NCBI GenBank assembly: GCA_036350795.1
Contig: JAZBNV010000052.1
Coordinates: forward strand, 1 to 5,501
Direction: 5' to 3'
Length of the DNA stretch: 5,501 bases
Source of the DNA: JAUVKT01 sp036350795
Lineage (GTDB): Bacteria; Bacteroidota; Bacteroidia; Bacteroidales; VadinHA17
How positions within the stretch are numbered: position 1 is the first letter of the stretch; every line of letters begins with the position of its first letter. The position numbers were made by a program, and so were the translations under genes. Shown here piece by piece: positions 1 through 5,501 of the stretch. The notes beneath the pieces are model-generated. The model was not told where the DNA came from and did no database searches. It was given only the letters and a program-made list of their open reading frames with translations.

Positions 1-29
1 CTCAACTTCTCAACTTCTCAACTTCTCAA
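1..29. repeat. 8-bp tandem repeat (CTCAACTT), truncated by window edge
   Basis: Three perfect copies of CTCAACTT followed by a partial copy CTCAA start at the first base of the window, so the array may extend further to the left. The unit is not a multiple of three, so a change in copy number inside a coding region would shift the frame. Here it lies beyond the terminator of the minus-strand operon. Whether it belongs to a neighbouring gene or promoter cannot be seen. Positions 30-90, between the repeat and the terminator, show nothing I recognise. Confidence 0.85.
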
Positions 30-92
30 AAATTATCAAATTAGTATATCAGATAGCTTGAATGGTAGAATGGGGTAGATTAGCAGGAGACC

Positions 93-128
93 AAAAAAAG
101 GCCGGAACCCTGAAAGAGCACCGGCTTT
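93..128 (-). terminator. Intrinsic terminator of the sqr operon
   Basis: Read on the minus strand, an AAAGCCGG arm at 128-121 pairs with CCGGC at 105-101, with a one-base bulge if the outer A/T pairs are included. It is followed at once by a run of seven T (99-93). The loop is about 15 nt. The hairpin starts about 36 nt after the stop codon of the last operon gene (164), where a Rho-independent terminator is expected. The core stem of five G/C pairs is short but the T-tract is good. On the plus strand the T-rich side is weak (TTTATT), so it probably works mainly for the minus-strand operon. Confidence 0.8.
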
Positions 129-163
129 ATTCGTGAAATTCGCTAAAAATCTGTGTTAATCTC

Positions 164-670
164 CTAAGTAAAGATTATCTGTGATCCTTCTCCTGCTGAA
201 AGCTCGTAGAAGTCGCCAACTGTAAGGACTCCTGATACATGTTCTGAAAGTTCTTCCTCCTTGATTTTGAACATATCCATTGCCAGCTTGCAGGCATAAA
301 TTCTGCCGCCACCAGCTGTAATAAGCTCCATAAATTCGTCAATAGGCGGAACATCAAGTGCATCCATCTGTTTTCTCATCATCCATGAAATTAACATTTC
401 AAGGCCAGGGATAACTCCAAGCCATGTAGGCATACGGGTGCCAAGAACAGGCATTCGCATAGCGGGGTTACCAATAATGGATGTATGTGGCTTCTTCATC
501 CACTTTTTAACTATACCCTCGAGTCCGAAGAAAGTAAAGAACAGATTGGTTTCGATACCTTCCATTACCGCACCGTTACCCATAACAAGGGTTGCGTATA
601 TGTCCTCAATATTACCTTTTGCACAGATAATATTGACTTTTTTTACCGGGTGATTTTTTTCGTCTGCCAT
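164..670 (-). CDS. dsrE2: DsrE/DsrF/DrsH-like family protein (DsrE2-type sulfur carrier)
   Basis: A 168-residue protein resembling the DsrE2/DrsE_2 family over its whole length. Recognisable blocks are a beta-strand start VNIICAKGNIED (residues 12-23), the FFTFFGL block (44-50), the P-T-W-L-G-V-I-P-G-L segment near 81-90, and the signature Y-A-C-K-L-A-M-D-M-F (125-134), in which Cys127 is the expected persulfide-carrying cysteine. Family members bind and transfer sulfane sulfur and usually sit beside tusA, DsrC-like, rhodanese, SQR or Hdr-like genes. Some members are predicted to be membrane-associated, and the hydrophobic stretch near 82-98 could be membrane-bound or simply the family core. 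A second cysteine, Cys16, occurs where relatives as I remember them often have Ser or Thr. It is the last gene of the operon, 19 nt after the DsrC-like gene, with no Shine-Dalgarno sequence. The sulfur donor and acceptor are inferred from context only. Confidence 0.88.
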   Translation of the reverse strand: MADEKNHPVKKVNIICAKGNIEDIYATLVMGNGAVMEGIETNLFFTFFGLEGIVKKWMKKPHTSIIGNPAMRMPVLGTRMPTWLGVIPGLEMLISWMMRKQMDALDVPPIDEFMELITAGGGRIYACKLAMDMFKIKEEELSEHVSGVLTVGDFYELSAGEGSQIIFT

Positions 671-689
671 GCTTTATGATTTTTAATTA

Positions 690-1001
690 TTATACACAAC
701 TGGCCGGTTTCGGGATACCTGCTATTTTCGTAGATTTCTTCAGAGGTGCACCGGGGAATAGCTGGTAGAATGTTTTAACATCCACAACTCCTGATTTATT
801 GATGCCCCTGATTGAGAGAGCTTCTCCTGCTTCATTTTTTGAGCGCAGGTATTCGAGAACCTCATAGTGTTTGTCGGTAAGTTCAACACCTTCTTCTTTT
901 GCTACTTCTGCACCTATTTCCCTTGTCCATTGCGAAGGATTTGTAAAGTAACCTTCTTCATTAATGTCTACCGGTACACCGGCGTAAGTTTTTGTTGCCA
1001 T
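690..1001 (-). CDS. tusE: TusE/DsrC-family sulfur relay protein with a single C-terminal cysteine
   Basis: A 103-residue protein that fits the DsrC/TusE family: N-terminal YAGVPVDINEEGYF (6-19), a W-T-R-E-I (25-29) helix start, L-T-D-K-H-Y-E-V-L-E-Y-L-R (41-53), and a flexible C-terminal arm LFPGAPLKKS through KIAGIPKPASCV. The penultimate Cys102 (CysA) is the conserved sulfur-binding residue. In true DsrC of sulfite reduction a second cysteine (CysB) lies eleven residues earlier; here that place is Thr91, and the protein has no other cysteine. It therefore cannot form the DsrC intramolecular trisulfide or disulfide and resembles TusE or TusE-like carriers. In this operon it probably takes sulfane sulfur from SQR or the DsrE2-like protein rather than serving tRNA 2-thiolation, though the tRNA role is not excluded. 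No tusBCD or dsrAB gene is in the window. The leader lacks a Shine-Dalgarno sequence. Confidence 0.9.
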   Translation of the reverse strand: MATKTYAGVPVDINEEGYFTNPSQWTREIGAEVAKEEGVELTDKHYEVLEYLRSKNEAGEALSIRGINKSGVVDVKTFYQLFPGAPLKKSTKIAGIPKPASCV

Positions 1002-1045
1002 CTTATTATTATTTATATGTTTATATTAATTTGTTTAATCTCAGT

Positions 1046-1726
1046 TTAATTCTTTAATCCCAGTTCTTTTGCATTGATCTCTTTGAGGAAGGTCATAATA
1101 AAACCGATCGATTTTTTCATATCGGGCTTATTGAATTCGCGGGCCACTTTCCAGATTGAATAGGAGGGGATATTCTCGTGGTCGATGTCCTTGTAGGTCT
1201 GGACAAACATTTCAATCTTACTCATAAAGGCCGGATCGATAATTACCAGCAGGGTATTAAGTACACTTTCTATTTTCTCTCCAAGGCCTTCGATATCTTC
1301 CCTGGTGAATTTCGACATTACATTGTCGATGGCCTTTGTGAATTGTTTAAGCAATTCAAAGTAACCCCTGTCATCGATCTCCTTAAATTTCTCTACAGCA
1401 TCAATACCAACTTCTTTAATAATGGGGCCTGCATCTTTTACAAGATCCATAACATTCTCAAGGGTCATCATAAGAGTATTGATATTTTCAATATTCCTGA
1501 TAAAACCCATAACAAGGTATTTTATTGAGTCACCGTCGAGTTCAATGCCGGCATTATCCAGACCATCTACCATACTTGAGAAAGCGTCTTTGCCAACAAT
1601 CGACAGATCGTCGACAAGGTCAATTACAGCATCCTGGTTTTGCTTCTGGACAGCGCGGTCTTCAATTATAAGATCCAGTTTCCTGTTGATCTCGTTTATC
1701 TGCATTTGCATTTCTGATTCTGACAT
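1046..1726 (-). CDS. DUF1641 domain protein
   Basis: A 226-residue, acidic, mostly helical cytoplasmic protein with no signal peptide, transmembrane segment or cysteine. Residues 3-40 (SESEMQMQINEINRKLDLII and onward) look like a short coiled-coil or helical lead-in. The rest matches my recollection of DUF1641: a T-R-E-D-I-E-G-L-G-E block near 141-150 and a C-terminal S-I-W-K-V-A-R-E-F-N-K-P-D block (190-202) leading to a helix with F-L-K-E-I. The family has no firm biochemical function. It is often encoded next to SQR-like flavoproteins or formate dehydrogenase accessory genes, which has led to the idea of a partner or assembly role. Here it follows sqr by 17 nt, so translation is probably linked. 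Its leader has GGA about seven nt before the ATG, the only Shine-Dalgarno-like element in the operon. Confidence 0.82.
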   Translation of the reverse strand: MSESEMQMQINEINRKLDLIIEDRAVQKQNQDAVIDLVDDLSIVGKDAFSSMVDGLDNAGIELDGDSIKYLVMGFIRNIENINTLMMTLENVMDLVKDAGPIIKEVGIDAVEKFKEIDDRGYFELLKQFTKAIDNVMSKFTREDIEGLGEKIESVLNTLLVIIDPAFMSKIEMFVQTYKDIDHENIPSYSIWKVAREFNKPDMKKSIGFIMTFLKEINAKELGLKN

Positions 1727-1743
1727 AGTTTTTCCGGCTTATG

Positions 1744-2976
1744 TTAGTCTAACTTTTTACCTGCCATTGTCATATGGGCGTCTATAGGCAATTCCTTGCC
1801 CCTGAGCAGAATATGCCAGTATATCCAGCGAAACATTATTTTTCCGTAATGATTCAGCCTTGATTCCTTAAGAAGTCCGAGTGGCCCTATTCCGGGTAAG
1901 GGGAAGTAGCCCGGCAGGGGTTCTGTATCGTAATTAAAGTCTATAAGAGCGCCCTTGCCGTGACCTGTCTCGATAAAGCAATTCGAGTGCCCGTCATAAG
2001 ATCCTGTAAAGGGCCTTTTCTCGATATAGCACAGCAGGTTTTCATGAAGAATCTCAGCCATAAAGTGAACTACTGATCCGGCTTTTGATGTTGGAAAATT
2101 ACCTGCATCACCAATAACAAAAACATTCTCATATGCTTTTGACTGAAGGGTATGCTTATCGGCGGGTACAAAACCAAAATCATCACCAAGGCCACTTCGT
2201 TCTATCATCTGGTCGCCCGAATGAAGCGGGATTGTAACAAGACAATCAAAGGGAAGTTCATTACCTCCAAAGTCGATAATTTTCTGTTCTTCGTTATTAA
2301 CCTCGCCAAGGAAAAAGTCAGTAACAAGTTTAATGTTCTTGTCCTCCAGGAGGTTACCCAGCAACTTAGCAGCCCTGGGTTTGGTAAATGCACCTGAGAG
2401 CGGCGTTACATAGCTAATATTTACCCTGTCCCTCATACCTCTTTCTGTAAAGAATGCATCTGCATAGAAGGCAAATTCGAGTGGGGCAACCGGACATTTA
2501 ATTGGCATATCTGCAATATTTATCACAAGCTCTCCGCCTTCCCAGGTCTTAAAGAAGTTGTACAGGGCCACAGATCCTTCGATTGTATAAAAGTCGAATA
2601 TTTTCTTATGCCAAAGATCTCCCTTCAGCCCGGGTGTTTCTTCCGGGTTAATACGGGTTCCGGTAGCTATTATCAGGATATCATAGTTGAGTACCTTGCC
2701 GTTGGCGAGATAAACCTTGTTTTCTTCTGCAGCTATTTTATCAACTCCTTCAAAAATTGCTTCCACACCTGGCGGCAGAAAATTCTGCTTTGGCTTAATA
2801 ACATCTTCTTTCCTGTAATGGCCAAAGGGTATAAACAGGAAACCAGGCTGATAATAATGAGTTTTATGCTGATCAATAACAGTGATCTGCCAGTCTTCTT
2901 TAGGCAACTCCTTCCTCATTTTATTTGCCATCATTGTACCGCCTGTACCTGCTCCGATTATTAAAAGTTTGTTCAT
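1744..2976 (-). CDS. sqr: Sulfide:quinone oxidoreductase-like FAD flavoprotein
   Basis: A 410-residue flavoprotein that would oxidise sulfide to zero-valent sulfur and reduce quinone at the cytoplasmic face of the membrane. The FAD-binding GxGxxG is G8-A-G-T-G-G13. I-I-A-T-G-T-R (102-108) closes the first Rossmann unit, and V-I-G-D-A-G-N-F (287-294) is the second FAD motif with Asp290. The redox pair expected for SQR is present: Cys161 in PIKCPVAPLEFAF and Cys333 in SNCFIETG. The third cysteine seen in some SQRs, near residue 125-130, is absent, as in several SQR types. The last 40 residues contain an amphipathic aromatic helix (about 374-391, LNHYGKIMFRWIYWHILL) suited to monotopic membrane binding. 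The cysteine pair argues against NDH-2, and the lack of a signal peptide argues against flavocytochrome c sulfide dehydrogenase. It is the first gene of the operon; its AT-rich leader has no Shine-Dalgarno sequence. I cannot assign the SQR subtype. Confidence 0.87.
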   Translation of the reverse strand: MNKLLIIGAGTGGTMMANKMRKELPKEDWQITVIDQHKTHYYQPGFLFIPFGHYRKEDVIKPKQNFLPPGVEAIFEGVDKIAAEENKVYLANGKVLNYDILIIATGTRINPEETPGLKGDLWHKKIFDFYTIEGSVALYNFFKTWEGGELVINIADMPIKCPVAPLEFAFYADAFFTERGMRDRVNISYVTPLSGAFTKPRAAKLLGNLLEDKNIKLVTDFFLGEVNNEEQKIIDFGGNELPFDCLVTIPLHSGDQMIERSGLGDDFGFVPADKHTLQSKAYENVFVIGDAGNFPTSKAGSVVHFMAEILHENLLCYIEKRPFTGSYDGHSNCFIETGHGKGALIDFNYDTEPLPGYFPLPGIGPLGLLKESRLNHYGKIMFRWIYWHILLRGKELPIDAHMTMAGKKLD

Positions 2977-3019
2977 TTATTATAGAATTTTAATTTTTAC
3001 TGTTTAAGAAATAACACTA

Positions 3020-3048
3020 CAAATGTATATAATATATAGATATGCAAA
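3020..3048 (-). promoter_or_regulatory. Candidate sqr operon promoter (Bacteroidota type)
   Basis: On the minus strand, TACATTTG (3027-3020) is a full match to the Bacteroidota -7 element TAnnTTTG. A TTTG (3048-3045) lies 17 nt upstream, close to the -33 position but at the short end of usual spacing. Transcription would start near 3013, giving an untranslated leader of roughly 35-40 nt before the sqr ATG. The -33 element overlaps the palindrome at 3038-3053, so a protein bound there would block or contact RNA polymerase. Confidence 0.55.
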
Positions 3049-3053
3049 TATCT
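3038..3053. promoter_or_regulatory. Inverted repeat AGATAT-N4-ATATCT over the sqr -33 region
   Basis: Six-base arms AGATAT and ATATCT flank GCAA. The site overlaps the TTTG proposed as the sqr -33 element, a position typical of repressor binding. The arms are AT-rich, so chance occurrence is possible. Confidence 0.4.
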
Positions 3054-3082
3054 GGATACGTAGTATGGAAGCCATTGAGGTT

Positions 3083-3096
3083 ATGATATTTATCAT
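3083..3096. promoter_or_regulatory. Operator-like palindrome ATGATA-TT-TATCAT
   Basis: Perfect six-base arms around a two-base centre. It shares the core TGATA-N2-TATCA with the palindrome at 3159-3172, which suggests that one dimeric regulator binds both. Its centre lies about 76 bp upstream of the predicted sqr transcription start. Confidence 0.5.
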
Positions 3097-3127
3097 GAAA
3101 GCTGTATAGTGCAGATATATAGACTTG

Positions 3128-3141
3128 TACACTATGGTGTA
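3128..3141. promoter_or_regulatory. Inverted repeat TACAC-N4-GTGTA
   Basis: Perfect five-base arms around TATG, between the two TGATA-type palindromes. Its sequence differs from theirs, so it may serve a different regulator or be chance. A TGTATAG motif occurs at 3103-3109 and again at 3138-3144, the second overlapping this site. Confidence 0.35.
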
Positions 3142-3157
3142 TAGAGCTGGTCAGGGG

Positions 3158-3173
3158 TGTGATATATATCACT
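3158..3173. promoter_or_regulatory. Crp/Fnr-type operator-like site TGTGATATATATCACT
   Basis: The inner 14 bases GTGATATATATCAC (3159-3172) are perfectly self-complementary. The 16-mer differs by only the last base from the Crp-type pattern TGTGA-N6-TCACA. Crp/Fnr-family regulators, including HcpR-type proteins of anaerobes, bind similar sites, so control by redox state or nitrosative stress is plausible. The regulator itself is not in the window. Confidence 0.55.
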
Positions 3174-3243
3174 ATTGTGTTGCATAGTAAAGATTGAAGT
3201 AACAATTAGCATGAAAGACACCTAATATGGATCAATAATTATA

Positions 3244-3257
3244 GTGCTGGACAGCAC
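3244..3257. promoter_or_regulatory. Inverted repeat GTGCTG-GA-CAGCAC
   Basis: Six-base G/C-containing arms with a two-base centre, so it is less easily explained by AT-richness than its neighbours. The two-base loop is too tight for a stable RNA hairpin with the full stem, so a DNA operator is the better reading. It lies mid-region, about 115 bp upstream of the predicted psrA-like transcription start. Confidence 0.4.
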
Positions 3258-3326
3258 ATAAACGTAAGTCAGGAAACACATATTAATGTAAATATTTGCA
3301 AGCTACTGTTATTTTTATAACAAATG

Positions 3327-3358
3327 TTTTCAAGCCTGAATTTTCGGTTATATGTTTG
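3327..3358 (+). promoter_or_regulatory. Candidate promoter of the psrA-like gene
   Basis: TATGTTTG at 3351-3358 fully matches the Bacteroidota -7 element TAnnTTTG. A weak -33 candidate, TTTT (3327-3330) in place of TTTG, lies 20 nt upstream. Transcription would start near 3365, leaving a leader of about 33 nt that is AT-rich and has no Shine-Dalgarno sequence. Confidence 0.5.
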
Positions 3359-3387
3359 CAGGTAGATAGATATATAGATGTAAATAT

Positions 3388-3399
3388 ATGTATATACAT
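3388..3399. repeat. Palindrome ATGTATATACAT overlapping the psrA-like start codon
   Basis: A 12-base perfect palindrome ends within the ATG at 3398. It sits in an AT-rich, GATA-repeat-like leader (3363-3400) in which such palindromes arise easily. It could affect translation or bind a regulator, but it carries little weight alone. Confidence 0.3.
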
Positions 3400-5501
3400 G
3401 TACAACATGACTAGCAGGAGAGATTTTATAAGGATAGCAGGTATGGGTCTTGGTGGACTCACTCTTGTTAATCCGGCACTTAAGGCCCTGGGAAATACTT
3501 TTTTTGATAAGGACCCCATTCCGGGGATAAATGGTTTTGGAAGAACTCCTACCTATTGCGAGGTTTGTTTCTGGAAATGTGCAGGCTGGGTGCATACCGA
3601 CGGTGAGGGCAGAATCCGGAAGATTACCGGTAATAGCGAGGATCAGCACAGTAACGGACGATTTTGTCCACGTGGAACAGGCGGCGTGGGTATGTATTAT
3701 GATGAGGACAGGCTTAAAACTCCATTGATCAGAACTGAAGAAAGGGGTAAGCAGGTTTTCAGGGAGGCCAGCTGGGATGAAGCACTTGATTATATAGGGG
3801 ATAAGCTTAAATCCATAGCAGAAGAGCATGGTTCTGAGTGTACGGCCCTTCTGACACATGGTTCAGGGGGAAAATATTTTGGAGATCTTCTGAAGGCCTT
3901 TGGCTCCAACAGCATTGCGGCTCCCTCTTATTCACAGTGTCGCGGACCAAGAGAGGTGGCTTTTCAGACAACTTTCGGAGAAGGGGTAATGAGTCCTGAG
4001 AGAACCGACATAAGAGATACAAGGTGTCTTGTGCTGATAGGCTCTCATATCGGAGAGAACATGCATAATGGCCAGGTACAGGAGATGTCTGATGCAATTG
4101 ATCGCGGAGCCTCAATAATAACCGTGGATCCCAGGTATAGTATAGCTGCAAGCAAGTCGAAATTCTGGTTGCCAATAAAGCCAGCCACCGATATTGCATT
4201 GTTACTGGCATGGATTAATGTTATTATTAAGAACAGCTGGTACGACAGGGATTATGTCGAAAAATATACTTACGGTTTCGAATACCTGAAGGAACATGTA
4301 AAAGGCTTCACTCCGGAATGGGCATACGGGATTACCACACTAAAACCTGAACAGATTGTTGAGTCTGCAAGGGAAATGGCAGAGGCTTCTCCCTCGGTTA
4401 TAGTGCACCCGGGCCGTCATGTTACATGGTATGGCGATGATACGCAGAGAGAGCGGGCTATTGCAATCCTTAATGCCCTTCTGGGATCATGGGGCCGCAG
4501 GGGAGGTTTCTATAATCCTGAAGCTGTGGCAATACCGTCGTGGCCTCATCCTGAATTTCCTGAACCAAAACGCAGCTGGAAGGATGCATACCCGGATAAA
4601 TATAACCTGGCCTTTGAGACAATTGCTTCGGGCATATGCGATGCCACCATACCTTCATTAAGCAAGGCATGTAATTTTAAGGCATGGATAGTAAACGGCA
4701 CCAACCTTATACAAACAATTCCTGATTCCAGGAAGATTATTGAAGCAATACAGGAACTTGAGTTGCTCGTAGTAGTTGATACAATGCCTATGGAGATAAC
4801 AGGCTGGGCCGACGTTATACTGCCCGAATGTACCTACCTGGAAAGATATGACGAGATAAGGAACAGTCCGCATCGCAAACCGGCGATTGCTTTAAGGGCA
4901 CCTGCAGCAGAGCCAATGTATAATTCCAAACCGGGGTACTGGATTGCGAAAGAGTTATCAAAAAGACTTGGCCTGCAGGACTATTTCAGCTGGAACACTT
5001 TTGAAGAAAAACTTGACTGGCAGTTAAGGCAGGTCGGGAGCTCCCTGGAGGAAATGAAAAGGATCGGGGTAAAAACATTCGACAGATCATACCCGGATCT
5101 TTACCTCTACCCGGATGAGGATTTTGAGTTTAATACCCCTACCGGTAAGATTGAGCTATATTCAACAGACCTGGCCGCAGAAGGTTTTGATGCCATGCCT
5201 GTGTATACAGCCCACGAAGAGCCACCTGAAGGATTTTACAGGCTTAATTACGGGAGGGCCCCCGCACATACTTTCAGCCGTACAAGCAATAATCCGAATC
5301 TTACAGACATAATGGATGAAAACAAGGTGTGGGTTAATCCCAAAGTGGCAAAATTATGGGGTTTAAAGAATAACCAGGAAGTTTACCTTGAAAACCAGGA
5401 CGGAGTAAGATCGACCTTTGCCGTTAAAGTCAGGGTCACAGAAAGGATACGCTGGGATTCGGTTTACCTGATTCACGGCTTTGGACATAACAATAAGAAG
5501 C
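3398..5501 (+). CDS. psrA: Molybdopterin oxidoreductase catalytic subunit, PsrA/PhsA-like (3' end outside window)
   Basis: An open frame of 701 codons running off the window. A Tat signal is clear: S6-R-R-D-F-I11 followed by a hydrophobic stretch to about residue 24, so the enzyme is exported folded with its cofactor. Cys54, Cys57, Cys61 and Cys90 form the [4Fe-4S] motif CX2CX3CX28C, ending in CPRG. Cys181 in SYSQCRGPREVAF is the probable molybdenum ligand, as in polysulfide and thiosulfate reductases. The cofactor-binding domain follows, with D244-P-R-Y-S and later G-T-N-L (434-437) and D-V-I-L-P-E-C (472-478). The C-terminal dinucleotide-binding domain starts near 613 (FYRLNYGR) and reaches H-G-F-G-H (693-697), so perhaps 50-100 residues are missing. 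It probably reduces polysulfide or thiosulfate; tetrathionate or arsenate cannot be excluded. ATG at 3407 (MTSRRDF) is an equally good start. Iron-sulfur and membrane subunits would be expected next. Confidence 0.88.
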   Translation, partial: MYNMTSRRDFIRIAGMGLGGLTLVNPALKALGNTFFDKDPIPGINGFGRTPTYCEVCFWKCAGWVHTDGEGRIRKITGNSEDQHSNGRFCPRGTGGVGMYYDEDRLKTPLIRTEERGKQVFREASWDEALDYIGDKLKSIAEEHGSECTALLTHGSGGKYFGDLLKAFGSNSIAAPSYSQCRGPREVAFQTTFGEGVMSPERTDIRDTRCLVLIGSHIGENMHNGQVQEMSDAIDRGASIITVDPRYSIAASKSKFWLPIKPATDIALLLAWINVIIKNSWYDRDYVEKYTYGFEYLKEHVKGFTPEWAYGITTLKPEQIVESAREMAEASPSVIVHPGRHVTWYGDDTQRERAIAILNALLGSWGRRGGFYNPEAVAIPSWPHPEFPEPKRSWKDAYPDKYNLAFETIASGICDATIPSLSKACNFKAWIVNGTNLIQTIPDSRKIIEAIQELELLVVVDTMPMEITGWADVILPECTYLERYDEIRNSPHRKPAIALRAPAAEPMYNSKPGYWIAKELSKRLGLQDYFSWNTFEEKLDWQLRQVGSSLEEMKRIGVKTFDRSYPDLYLYPDEDFEFNTPTGKIELYSTDLAAEGFDAMPVYTAHEEPPEGFYRLNYGRAPAHTFSRTSNNPNLTDIMDENKVWVNPKVAKLWGLKNNQEVYLENQDGVRSTFAVKVRVTERIRWDSVYLIHGFGHNNKK

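Larger units (their letters stand above)
2977..3397. promoter_or_regulatory. Divergent regulatory region between sqr and psrA-like genes
   Basis: A 421-nt, AT-rich stretch separates two divergently transcribed sulfur-redox units. It encodes no convincing protein. It holds one candidate promoter facing each way and at least five perfect short inverted repeats, listed separately. Most of the palindromes (centres near 3045, 3089, 3134 and 3165) lie on the sqr side, one lies mid-region (3250), and one overlaps the psrA-like start. The region is longer than two simple promoters need, so multi-site control or a small RNA is possible. I see no riboswitch fold or terminator in it. Confidence 0.75.

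Noticed and set aside
1..29. CRISPR array
   Set aside because: The unit is 8 bp with no spacers, so it is a simple tandem repeat.
690..1001. True DsrC of dissimilatory sulfite reduction
   Set aside because: CysB is missing and no dsrAB or dsrMK genes are present in the window.
1178..1787. Plus-strand open frames opposite the DUF1641 gene
   Set aside because: They are shadows of a gene that has family-like conserved blocks and operon spacing on the minus strand.
1744..2976. NDH-2 or flavocytochrome c sulfide dehydrogenase instead of SQR
   Set aside because: The Cys161/Cys333 pair and the surrounding motifs fit SQR. There is no Tat or Sec signal and no adjacent cytochrome c gene.
3017..3205. 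Minus-strand 62-codon frame in the intergenic region
   Set aside because: It spans the palindromes and the sqr promoter, its translation is low-complexity and rich in Ile, Tyr, Ser and His, and it has no known domain or ribosome binding site.
3269..3859. Long minus-strand open frame (196 codons) and a shorter one inside it (3283-3519)
   Set aside because: Antisense to the start of the molybdopterin oxidoreductase, whose Tat motif and [4Fe-4S] cysteines are unmistakable. The minus-strand translation has no recognisable domain and runs into AT-repeat leader sequence.
3807..4211. Minus-strand open frame of 134 codons
   Set aside because: Fully antisense to the conserved catalytic region of the molybdoenzyme, including the Cys181 motif. 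Its composition looks random.

Overview
The window carries a compact sulfur-metabolism locus from what is probably an anaerobic or facultative member of the Bacteroidota. That placement is an inference. It rests on AT-rich leaders with almost no Shine-Dalgarno sequences, two matches to the Bacteroidota -7 promoter element TAnnTTTG in the divergent promoter region, and the general character of the proteins. No rRNA or tRNA marker is present to confirm it.

Layout. Positions 1-163 hold an 8-bp tandem repeat cut by the window edge, then an intrinsic terminator for the minus-strand operon. From 2976 down to 164 runs a tightly packed four-gene minus-strand operon, in transcription order: a sulfide:quinone oxidoreductase-like flavoprotein (two redox cysteines, no signal peptide), a DUF1641 protein, a short DsrC/TusE-family protein with only the C-terminal cysteine, and a DsrE2-type (DsrE/DsrF/DrsH-like) sulfur carrier. 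Gaps between these genes are 17, 44 and 19 nt. Positions 2977-3397 are a 421-nt divergent regulatory region with several short palindromes, one close to a Crp/Fnr-type operator. From 3398 to the window end, on the plus strand, lies a molybdopterin oxidoreductase catalytic subunit of the PsrA/PhsA group with a Tat signal and an N-terminal [4Fe-4S] motif; its 3' end is outside the window.

How the genes may work together. The SQR-like enzyme would oxidise sulfide at the inner face of the membrane, pass electrons to quinone and release zero-valent sulfur as polysulfide or persulfide. The TusE/DsrC-like and DsrE2-like proteins are the sort of cytoplasmic persulfide carriers that could receive that sulfur. 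The DUF1641 protein may be an SQR partner. The exported molybdoenzyme would reduce polysulfide, thiosulfate or a related compound on the outside using quinol, if electron-transfer and membrane subunits follow beyond 5501. An oxidising and a reducing sulfur module sharing one palindrome-rich control region suggests joint or opposite redox control. The individual families are known; the less ordinary points are the single-cysteine DsrC-like protein beside DsrE2, SQR and DUF1641, the divergent PSR-like gene, and the cluster of operator-like palindromes.
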